Shown: in pieces, positions 1-5,380 of the stretch | How the letters are laid out: every line of letters begins with the position of its first letter | Position numbering within the stretch: position 1 is the stretch's first letter | Origin: an uncultured Myxococcales bacterium | GTDB taxonomy: Bacteria > Myxococcota_A > Bradymonadia > UBA7976 > UBA1532 | Direction: 5' to 3' | Length of the DNA: 5,380 nt | Assembly (NCBI GenBank): GCA_937896275.1 | Contig: CALBMW010000687.1 | Location: 1-5,380, forward strand | Translations under genes and position numbers: made by a program | Notes under the pieces: model-generated | Told to the model about the DNA's origin: nothing | Database searches by the model: none | What the model saw: only the letters and a program-made list of their open reading frames with translations

Positions 1-1320
1 CAGGTGGGGCGCCGCGCGCTCCAGCGCGACGGTCGCCGCGTCCGGGTCGCCCCGCTCCACGTGGACCCAGCCCACGAGCAGCTGCGCCAGGCCGGGCCGC
101 GATGCGGAGCCCCCCGCAGCGGTGACGGCGCGCGCCGCGGCCAGGTCGTCCTGCTCGCCACCCCGCCAGCGCAGGAGCGCGAGGTTGTAGGTCGCGAGCA
201 GGTGGTGCCCATCGATCGCGAGCGCCTCGTCGAGGAGGGCCCGCGCGGCCCCCTCACGGCCGAGCTCGAGCAGTGAGACCGCCCGGTTGTTGAGCCCATC
301 GGCGCGCGCGTCGGCGACGGCCGGGACCGGCCGCGGGTGCGCCAGGCCGGTCACCCCGTGGTAGGCGCGACGCAGCCGCTCGGCCACCGCGCCCAGATCG
401 GGCGGCCGGTCGGCCGGGTCCATCGCCAGACACGCGGTCGTCAGCTCCGCCACGCCGGTGGGGATCGTCGGGCGTGCCTCCGGGGCCCGCGCCTCGAGCC
501 ACTGCCGCCACGCGAGGCCCGCCGCCGCGCCCAAGGCCCAGACCGCCTCGCCGATGATCATCTCGGCGAGCGTGACCCCGAAGGCGAAGACATCCACGGC
601 GCGCGTGAGGGGCACCCCGTCGAGCTGCTCGGGGGCCGCATAGCGCGGCGTGTAGGCCAGCGAGTCCTCGGGCCGCCGATCGTCGCGCGCGCGCGCCAAG
701 CCGAAGTCGGTGATCTTGGCGACCCCGGCCGGCGTCATCATCACGTTGGCCGGCTTGACGTCGCGATGCACCAGCCCGTGCAGGTGCGCGTGATCGAGGC
801 CCCAAGCCATCTGGATCGCCACGTCGAGCACGCGGGCGAGCCCCTGCTCCGGGTCGCCCTCCCGCAGACGGCCGTCGCCGATCCAGGCGCCCAGGTGACC
901 GCCGGCGACGTACTCGGCGAAGACGCGCGGCAGGCCGTCGAGCCGGCGCACGAAGTAGCACGAGACCACGTGGGGGTGTAGGCCGAGGCCCACCCAGGTC
1001 TCGGCCTCGCGCACGAAGTCGTCGATGCCGCCGGAGCGCCTGACGTGACGCCAGAGGGGCGTCTTGACGGCCATCTCGACGTCCCACTCCGCGTGGCGCA
1101 CGTGGAAGACCTGACCCATGCCGCCCTGACCGAGCACGCCGAGCACGCGGTAGCGATCGAGGATCACGTCGCCCGCGGACCAGGCCGGGGGGTCCGGGCC
1201 GGGCGTCGTGACGATCGCGTCGCGTGGCGCGGGCACCGTCGGGGCCAACCCGTCGGGCCGGCCGAGGGGGGGCGGCCGGGCCATCTCGAGGGTGGGCGGC
1301 GGCTCGTCCTCGGCGCTCAA
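1..1320 (-). CDS. Hanks-type serine/threonine protein kinase with C-terminal TPR repeats (3' end outside window)
   Basis: Predicted cytosolic kinase that transfers phosphate from ATP to Ser/Thr of partner proteins. The first 440 residues are visible, numbered from a TTG start. After a proline-rich tail (1-50) comes a kinase domain (about 57-318): glycine loop GQGGMGQV (64-71), ATP-anchoring K86, catalytic HRDVKPAN with D187, DFG at 205-207, APEQ with E231, and D243 of the DVFAFG motif. TPR-like helices fill 338-440 (for example LLDEALAIDGHHLLATYNLA) and continue past the window edge. No membrane segment is visible after the kinase, unlike PknB-type receptors. The frame stays open to base 1. 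The TTG at 1320 overlaps the upstream stop as TTGA and has GAGG seven bases upstream; the ATG at 1284 (residue 13) is the alternative start but lacks a ribosome site. The kinase assignment is firm, the start is not, and substrates are unknown. Confidence 0.93.
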   Translation of the reverse strand, partial: MSAEDEPPPTLEMARPPPLGRPDGLAPTVPAPRDAIVTTPGPDPPAWSAGDVILDRYRVLGVLGQGGMGQVFHVRHAEWDVEMAVKTPLWRHVRRSGGIDDFVREAETWVGLGLHPHVVSCYFVRRLDGLPRVFAEYVAGGHLGAWIGDGRLREGDPEQGLARVLDVAIQMAWGLDHAHLHGLVHRDVKPANVMMTPAGVAKITDFGLARARDDRRPEDSLAYTPRYAAPEQLDGVPLTRAVDVFAFGVTLAEMIIGEAVWALGAAAGLAWRQWLEARAPEARPTIPTGVAELTTACLAMDPADRPPDLGAVAERLRRAYHGVTGLAHPRPVPAVADARADGLNNRAVSLLELGREGAARALLDEALAIDGHHLLATYNLALLRWRGGEQDDLAAARAVTAAGGSASRPGLAQLLVGWVHVERGDPDAATVALERAAPHL

Positions 1321-2618
1321 AGCGCCGCCTCGAGGGCTCGCTGCAGCGCCCGCGCGCTGGGGAAGCGCTCCGTCGGATCGGTCGCGACCGCGCGGTCGAC
1401 GACCTCGCACAAGGGCGTCGGGATGCGCGGCGCGCGCCTCACCAGCGGGGTCGGCTCGGTGGTCAGTGCGCGCAGCATGGGGTTGTCGACGCCGGTCGAG
1501 CCGCGCGGTACGTCACCCGACAGCAGGTAGTACAGCGTCGCCCCCATGCTCCAGACGTCGCTCACCGGCTTGACGTACTTGTAGTTGGTGACCTGCTCGC
1601 GCGGCGTGAAGTGCGGGGTGCCGCGCACGCTGCCGGTGACCGTCAGGCCGGTGAGCCCGGCCTGCTCGAAGCTCTTGGCGAGCCCGAAGTCCGCCAGCAT
1701 GGGCCGGCTCATCGGGTCGTCGAGCAGGATGTTCTGGGGCTTGAGATCGCGGTGGATGAAGCCCCGCTCGTGCATGAAGGCCAAGCCCTCGAGGGCGGCA
1801 ATGATCAGCGGGACCGCCTCCTCGGGCGCCAGAGGTCCCCCCCGCCGTTGGACGAGGTCTGCCAGGTTGCCGCCGGGGCAGTAGTCCATCGAGAACCAGA
1901 AGGTGCGGCCCTGGTTGCCCACGACGCGCCGGCGGACCAGGTTGGGGTGCTCCAGCGCCCCGGCGACCTCCATCTCGCGCAGGAACCCGCGGCGATTGCT
2001 CTCGTCCACGGCGACCTGACTGAGCAGCACCTTGAGCGCCACCTGCTCACCGGTGGCACCTTCGAGCGCCAGGTACACCTTGCCCATGCCGCCCGCGCCC
2101 AGCACGCGCACGATGCGGTGTCCCGGGAAGGCGTCGAGGCCGTGCTCGGCGCGGGCGTCGAACTCGGCCGGCGTGTCTCGTACAGTCTGGGCACACTCGC
2201 CGCAGCCGACGCCGTCGGCGTGCTGTCGCGTGGCGGGTCGGATCCGACCGCAGGCGCAGCGCAGGGCGCGCTCGACGCCCACGGGCGCCTCGATGCTGAC
2301 GAGCAGGACCGTCTCGCCGACGACGACGCGATCGTCGTGGGCCAGATCGGCCTCGGTCTCGCGCCCGTCCGTGCGCTCACCGACGTGGCGGTCGTTCACC
2401 CAGGTGCCGTTGACGCCGCCCAGGTCGCGCACACGCACGGCCGGCGGATCGAAGTCGAAGGCGGCGTGCCGCCGCGAGACCCCCGCCTCGTCACTGGGCA
2501 ACTGCAGCTCGCAGTCCGGCTGGCGCCCGACGACGCAGGTCGCGGGGCCGTCGAAGCACAGTCGGTGGCCTGCGAGCGGGCCCGTCAGCACGGTCAGGAT
2601 CACGCGCGTCTCTCTCAC
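1317..2618 (-). CDS. FHA domain-zinc ribbon-serine/threonine protein kinase
   Basis: Predicted cytosolic Ser/Thr kinase of 433 residues with an N-terminal phosphothreonine-reading module. The FHA domain (about 1-110) keeps the four key positions: R32 of GRQPDCEL, S48 and H51 of SRRHA, and N70 of NGT. A linker at 117-147 has four cysteines (C121, C123, C139, C142) spaced like a small zinc ribbon. The kinase domain spans about 167-430: GAGGMGKV (174-181), K196, αC E215 or E217, HRDLKPQN with D291, DFG at 310-312, a Thr-rich activation loop (T323, T326, T328, T334), PREQ (339-342) where APEQ is usual, D354 of SDVWSMG, and R418. No membrane helix is seen. The GTG start has a strong ribosome site. 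The gene lies 30 bp after the HD-GYP gene and overlaps the next kinase, so it is mid-operon. Conserved catalytic residues predict an active enzyme. Confidence 0.95.
   Translation of the reverse strand: MRETRVILTVLTGPLAGHRLCFDGPATCVVGRQPDCELQLPSDEAGVSRRHAAFDFDPPAVRVRDLGGVNGTWVNDRHVGERTDGRETEADLAHDDRVVVGETVLLVSIEAPVGVERALRCACGRIRPATRQHADGVGCGECAQTVRDTPAEFDARAEHGLDAFPGHRIVRVLGAGGMGKVYLALEGATGEQVALKVLLSQVAVDESNRRGFLREMEVAGALEHPNLVRRRVVGNQGRTFWFSMDYCPGGNLADLVQRRGGPLAPEEAVPLIIAALEGLAFMHERGFIHRDLKPQNILLDDPMSRPMLADFGLAKSFEQAGLTGLTVTGSVRGTPHFTPREQVTNYKYVKPVSDVWSMGATLYYLLSGDVPRGSTGVDNPMLRALTTEPTPLVRRAPRIPTPLCEVVDRAVATDPTERFPSARALQRALEAAL
1328..1331 (-). promoter_or_regulatory. Ribosome binding site for the TPR kinase, inside the upstream gene
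   Basis: The minus strand reads GAGG, then seven bases, then TTG at 1320. The site lies in the last codons (Leu-Glu-Ala-Ala-Leu) of the FHA kinase. It favours the TTG start over the ATG at 1284, whose upstream bases carry no purine-rich site, and it fits translational coupling between the two kinase genes. Part of the GAGG match could be chance, since the codons CTC GAG GCG are common in this DNA. Confidence 0.5.
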
Positions 2619-2625
2619 CGCTTCA

Positions 2626-2635
2626 CTCCCTCTCC
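2626..2635 (-). promoter_or_regulatory. Ribosome binding site for the FHA kinase
   Basis: The minus strand reads GGAGAGGGAG, ending seven bases before the GTG at 2618. This is the best Shine-Dalgarno match in the operon and settles the GTG start. It lies in the 30-bp gap after the HD-GYP stop codon. The gap shows no hairpin or T-run, so no terminator separates the two genes. Confidence 0.75.
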
Positions 2636-2648
2636 GCCCGCGCCCCGA

Positions 2649-4958
2649 TCAGCCGGGGATGAGCCACCCCAGCCGCGCCCCCCGCGTCACCCCGATGGCG
2701 GCGAGCACCTCACCCGGCAGCGTCGCGCCTGCGAGGGCGTGGCGCTGCAGCGCGCCGAGGACGCGGGCTTGCTCGTAAGCCGTCAGGTTGCCGCACGCGC
2801 TGAGCGCCGTGAAGGCGATCGACAGCGCGTCCACCGAATCGCGCGCCAGAGCCCGCAGCATTGTCACCACCGCCCGCGGGTTCGCCCCGCCCAGCGTGTC
2901 GGACCGCCGCGCCGCGTCCTCGATGGCCGGCCCCGACGCCCCGCCTCGCGCGATCGCCACCTGCGCCGCGCCGCTGGCCGCGAAGAACGCGCCCCAGGCG
3001 TTGCCGGTCGCCTCCACCGACGCCTCGTCGAAGGCGTCCGCTGCGGCGTCGAGCGCCCCCGCGCACACGTGCACCAAGCCCAGACCGTTGAGCGTGACCA
3101 CCACGCCGCGCGCGTCGCCCAGGTCGCGGCTCAGGGCCAGGTTCTGCTCGAACAGCCGGCGCGCCTCGTCCAGATCGCCCTCGAAGAAGGCCAGCCGCGC
3201 CTGGTTTCCCAGGTTGATCGCCTGCCCCTGGTGGTCGCCCCGCTGAATCTTGATGAGCTGACTCTGCGCGAACAACCGCCGCGCGACCTGAAGGTCTCCC
3301 GACCAGAGGTGGACGTTGCCCTGCGTGTCGAGCACCTGAGCCTCGCGCTCGGCGTCGCCCTGCATCACCACCAGGCGTCGCGCGGCCTCGAGGTGGGCCA
3401 GGGCCGCGTCGCGGTCGTCGCTGATCCGCTCCAGGTTGGCCAGCAGGTGGCGCGCGCTGGCGTGCGCCCTCAGGGCGTGCTCGCCGCCCACGCGCGCGAA
3501 CACCTCGGTCAGGGCCTGCCGCGCCTCGGCGCCTCGGGTACGTTGGGTGTGCAGCATGTGCGCGCGGGCCAGGGGCACGCGGGGATCGGTGGGATCGAGC
3601 GACGCCGCCTCGCGCAGAGCGACCTCGGCGTCGTCGTGGTGGCCGCCGCGCGCGCGCACCCGTGCAAAGACCTGCAACAGGGACAGTCGGTTGCGGCGCA
3701 CGCGCGCGGTCGCGGCGGGGCGCGCGAGGCCGGCACGAGCGTGCGCCTCGGCGACGGCGTAGCGGTCGGTCTCTTCGGCGTGCAGGGCCCAGGCGAGGTC
3801 GATCGCGCCCTCGGCGACGGCCGCCTCGAAGGCCGCCAGGACGGCGGGATCGAAGGCCGCGCCGCAGCCCGCGCGCAGCTCCGCCAGGGCCTCGTCCACC
3901 GGTCGGGCGCAGCGGTAGGGGTGATCGTGGGTCACCGCGTCGAAGGTGTCGCAGACTGCCAGGACGCGGGCCGCGATCGGGATGGCGTCTCCGAGCAGCC
4001 CTCGTGGGTAGCCGCGACCATCCCAGCGTTCGTGGTGCGCACGGACCGCGGGCAGCAGGCGCGCCGTGTCGTCGTGCGCGGCGAGGAAGTCTGCCGCCAG
4101 CAGGGGGTGGCGCGTGATGTCGAGCCACTCGCGCCGCGTCAGCTCACCCGGGCGCTGCAGCATCTCGGGATCGAGGTGCAGCTTGCCCAGATCGTGGTAC
4201 CGGCCGGCGAGCGCGATGTCGTCCACCTCGTCCGGGCGCAGGGGGCGCTCGAAGCGGGGCTCATCGCAGAGCAGGGTCGCGGTCGCGCGGGCGTAACGGC
4301 CCACCCGATCGCCGTGACCGCCGGCGCCCGGCGCGCGCCGCTCCAGAACGGTGCGCAGGTGATCGAGCGCCTCGAAGGCCTGCCGCGTCTGGGCCGCCAC
4401 CTGCTCCAGGCGCAACGCCGCCTGCGCCAGCAGGGGCCCCAGGCGTACCAGGCGATCGTGCAAGGGCGCCGTCCAGCGGCCCTCGCGCGCGTCGCGCCAC
4501 CAGCAGAGGACCCACACCACCTCGCCGCCGGGCGCCACCGCGCGCACCGATCCGGCGAGCGTGGGCAGGGGCGGAGGGGGCCCCGCCCGGCCCAGATCCG
4601 CGAGCGCACGCAGGAAACGCACGAAGCCCATCGCGGCGTCACGGTCGAGTGGGAAGGCGATGTCCTTGCGATGCCGGAGAAACTCGAGCCACGGATCATC
4701 GGGATCCAGGAGGACGTCGCCGCGCGCGAAGGGACCCCGGAACGACAGCCGGCCGCCGCGCACCGTCACGAAGGCCGCCACCGCCGGGGGCGCCGGCGCG
4801 CCGACGAAGAAGCGCGCGACGGCCGCCCGCCACGCCGCGAAGTCGGCCACGTTGGCCATCGCCACGTAGGCGCTCTCGGAGACGGGATCCACGGCGGCAT
4901 GGTACGCCAGCCGCGCGGCGGCGCCCACGGTGGAGTTCGCGATGAAACATAGACGCAC
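2649..4958 (-). CDS. HD-GYP cyclic-di-GMP phosphodiesterase with GAF-like N-terminus and C-terminal TPR array
   Basis: Predicted cytosolic enzyme of 769 residues that hydrolyses cyclic-di-GMP. Residues about 30-185 look like a degenerate GAF sensor, best seen at 136-185. A helix (about 175-206) leads into the HD-GYP domain (about 210-380): H215 in HGDRV, YHDLGK with H255-D256, H284 in RHP, H308-H309, the signature RGYP at 315-318, and D337 in CDTFD. Spacing of these ligands agrees with characterised HD-GYP enzymes as I recall them. Residues about 424-692 form TPR repeats of about 40 residues, marked by GD or GN near 534, 574, 614 and 652, as in MalT-type arrays. The GTG start at 4958 has no clear ribosome site; GTG at 4928 or ATG at 4857-4859 are alternatives. 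It is the first gene of the operon with two kinases. The HD-GYP call is firm, the GAF call tentative, and the partner of the TPR array unknown. Confidence 0.95.
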   Translation of the reverse strand: MRLCFIANSTVGAAARLAYHAAVDPVSESAYVAMANVADFAAWRAAVARFFVGAPAPPAVAAFVTVRGGRLSFRGPFARGDVLLDPDDPWLEFLRHRKDIAFPLDRDAAMGFVRFLRALADLGRAGPPPPLPTLAGSVRAVAPGGEVVWVLCWWRDAREGRWTAPLHDRLVRLGPLLAQAALRLEQVAAQTRQAFEALDHLRTVLERRAPGAGGHGDRVGRYARATATLLCDEPRFERPLRPDEVDDIALAGRYHDLGKLHLDPEMLQRPGELTRREWLDITRHPLLAADFLAAHDDTARLLPAVRAHHERWDGRGYPRGLLGDAIPIAARVLAVCDTFDAVTHDHPYRCARPVDEALAELRAGCGAAFDPAVLAAFEAAVAEGAIDLAWALHAEETDRYAVAEAHARAGLARPAATARVRRNRLSLLQVFARVRARGGHHDDAEVALREAASLDPTDPRVPLARAHMLHTQRTRGAEARQALTEVFARVGGEHALRAHASARHLLANLERISDDRDAALAHLEAARRLVVMQGDAEREAQVLDTQGNVHLWSGDLQVARRLFAQSQLIKIQRGDHQGQAINLGNQARLAFFEGDLDEARRLFEQNLALSRDLGDARGVVVTLNGLGLVHVCAGALDAAADAFDEASVEATGNAWGAFFAASGAAQVAIARGGASGPAIEDAARRSDTLGGANPRAVVTMLRALARDSVDALSIAFTALSACGNLTAYEQARVLGALQRHALAGATLPGEVLAAIGVTRGARLGWLIPG

Positions 4959-5010
4959 GTGCTGCCAAATGTGTACTCGTTGAAGGGACGCTCAGCCCCG
5001 CCACCGGATC

Positions 5011-5032
5011 GTGCCCAGGACGCCCCTGGCAC
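5011..5032. repeat. Imperfect palindrome (possible operator or hairpin)
   Basis: GTGCC plus AGG (5011-5015 and 5017-5019, with C5016 bulged) is complementary to CCT plus GGCAC (5025-5032), around a 5-base centre (5020-5024). That gives eight pairs with one bulge. No T-run follows on either strand, so it is not a typical intrinsic terminator. Its right arm overlaps the -24 box of the sigma-54-like element, as a repressor operator might, but short palindromes also arise by chance in GC-rich DNA. Confidence 0.35.
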
Positions 5033-5042
5033 GCTTCACGCA
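5027..5042 (+). promoter_or_regulatory. Candidate sigma-54 (-24/-12) promoter for the secreted-protein gene
   Basis: The plus strand has TGGCACG at 5027-5033, an exact match to the -24 element. GC follows at 5040-5041 with the required 10 bases between GG and GC, within ACGCA where TTGCA is the consensus. The -24 half is perfect and the -12 half keeps GC and the following A but lacks TT. Transcription would start near 5053, giving a leader of about 60 bases before the ATG at 5113. Sigma-54 promoters are common in myxobacteria; this site is a sequence match only. Confidence 0.4.
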
Positions 5043-5102
5043 AAACGATCGATCAGACGCGGTCGCAGGGCGCCACCCGGCCCTCACCACCCCGCCACGA
5101 TC

Positions 5103-5107
5103 AGGAG
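5103..5107 (+). promoter_or_regulatory. Ribosome binding site for the secreted-protein gene
   Basis: AGGAG is followed by five bases (ATCCC) and then ATG at 5113. It is a strong Shine-Dalgarno match that fixes this start and supports the rightward gene over the open frames on the opposite strand. Confidence 0.7.
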
Positions 5108-5112
5108 ATCCC

Positions 5113-5380
5113 ATGAGCCACGCGCTGCCCCTCGCCTTGTCCATCGTCGCCGTCCTGCTGTCGGCCTCGCCCGTCGCGGCCGCCGAGCCGATGACGCTCA
5201 CCACCTTCGCCGCCGGCACGGGCGTCGAGCACCGCGCCTTGGTCGGCGCCCGCGCCCGCTTCGCCCCCGATGGCGACAAGGTGTGGGTGCACGCCACCCT
5301 CGACAACGCCGGCCCCGCCCGCACCGTGACCCTGGTTTGGGCGCTCGACGGCACCGAGAAGTGGCGGATCACGCTCGACG
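5113..5380 (+). CDS. Secreted or periplasmic protein, possibly DUF2914 family (3' end outside window)
   Basis: The first 89 residues are visible and the frame is open to the window edge. Residues 1-24 form a Sec-type signal peptide: a hydrophobic core (about L5-L16) and a VAA/A cleavage region near 23-24. The n-region (MSHA) has no Lys or Arg, which is unusual. There is no lipobox cysteine, so a soluble exported protein is more likely than a lipoprotein. The mature start resembles DUF2914 as I recall it: GVEHR near 37-41, a V-W strand (VWVHATLDN), then VTLVWALDG and a following LD strand, matching the family pattern of a β-strand, an aromatic-DG turn and another strand. DUF2914 has no settled function. 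The start is supported by AGGAG. The gene is divergent from the kinase operon, so a shared role is possible but unproven. The exported nature is much surer than the family. Confidence 0.8.
   Translation, partial: MSHALPLALSIVAVLLSASPVAAAEPMTLTTFAAGTGVEHRALVGARARFAPDGDKVWVHATLDNAGPARTVTLVWALDGTEKWRITLD

Larger units (their letters stand above)
4959..5112. other. Divergent intergenic region between the HD-GYP operon and the secreted-protein gene
   Basis: This 154-bp region must hold the start signals for both directions. It is more AT-rich than the flanking genes at 4959-4985 and around 5041-5055. It contains a sigma-54-like element and an imperfect palindrome (listed separately), plus an 8-bp palindrome GATCGATC at 5047-5054 near the predicted transcription start for the rightward gene. 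For the leftward operon no good -35/-10 pair was found; TACACA on the minus strand (4970-4975) is a weak -10 candidate. No small ORF with a convincing start was seen. Confidence 0.7.

Noticed and set aside
254..1087. A 277-codon minus-strand frame inside the TPR kinase
   Set aside because: It is a shifted frame of the kinase gene with an Arg/Ala-rich translation. The true kinase frame is open through to base 1 and carries all catalytic motifs.
2619..2648. Possible terminator between the HD-GYP and FHA kinase genes
   Set aside because: The 30-bp gap has no inverted repeat and no T-run, and it contains the ribosome site of the next gene.
1224..4952. A 1242-codon open frame on the plus strand
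   Set aside because: It lies antisense to two genes with clear domain motifs. Its translation is low-complexity, rich in Arg, Ala, Gly, Val and His, with no recognisable domain. Long antisense frames are expected in GC-rich coding DNA because stop codons are AT-rich.
1..4958. A tandem duplication of one kinase gene
   Set aside because: The two kinases differ in accessory domains, activation-loop length and motif (PREQ versus APEQ), and most of their sequence, so they are not a recent duplication.
4980..5010. TTGAAG at 4980-4985 as a sigma-70 -35 box for the rightward gene
   Set aside because: No -10-like hexamer lies 16-18 bases downstream; that stretch is GC-rich.
4992..5372. A 126-codon minus-strand frame across the intergenic region and the secreted-protein gene
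   Set aside because: It is antisense to a gene with a strong ribosome site and signal peptide, shows no domain, and spans the divergent promoter region.

Overview
The window is very GC-rich (about 70% by eye, with nearly every third codon position G or C). It holds four protein-coding genes and no RNA genes, mobile elements or CRISPR arrays. Hanks-type serine/threonine kinases, an FHA domain, TPR arrays and an HD-GYP domain clustered together suggest a large-genome Myxococcota or other former deltaproteobacterium. A planctomycete-like origin cannot be excluded, because the PREQ variant in one kinase is also familiar to me from that phylum. This is inferred from gene content and composition only.

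Layout: three genes on the minus strand read right to left as one tight operon. First is a 769-residue protein with a GAF-like N-terminus, a complete HD-GYP cyclic-di-GMP phosphodiesterase domain and a C-terminal array of about 40-residue TPR repeats (4958 to 2649). After 30 bp comes a 433-residue protein with an FHA domain, a small zinc-ribbon-like module and a kinase domain (2618 to 1317). Its stop codon overlaps the likely TTG start of a second kinase with a C-terminal TPR tail (1320 to 1), which runs off the left edge. A 154-bp divergent intergenic region (4959-5112) separates this operon from a plus-strand gene at 5113. That gene encodes a secreted or periplasmic protein, possibly of the DUF2914 family, and runs off the right edge. 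The intergenic region carries a sigma-54-like -24/-12 element overlapped by an imperfect palindrome.

How the genes may work together (inference): the operon joins second-messenger degradation to protein phosphorylation. The FHA domain keeps all the residues used to bind phosphothreonine, so it could recognise phosphorylated sites on either kinase or on the HD-GYP protein. The two TPR arrays look like docking platforms. No transmembrane segment is visible in any of the three operon proteins, so the module is probably cytosolic. The large open frames on the opposite strand, including one of about 3.7 kb, are composition artefacts of GC-rich coding DNA.
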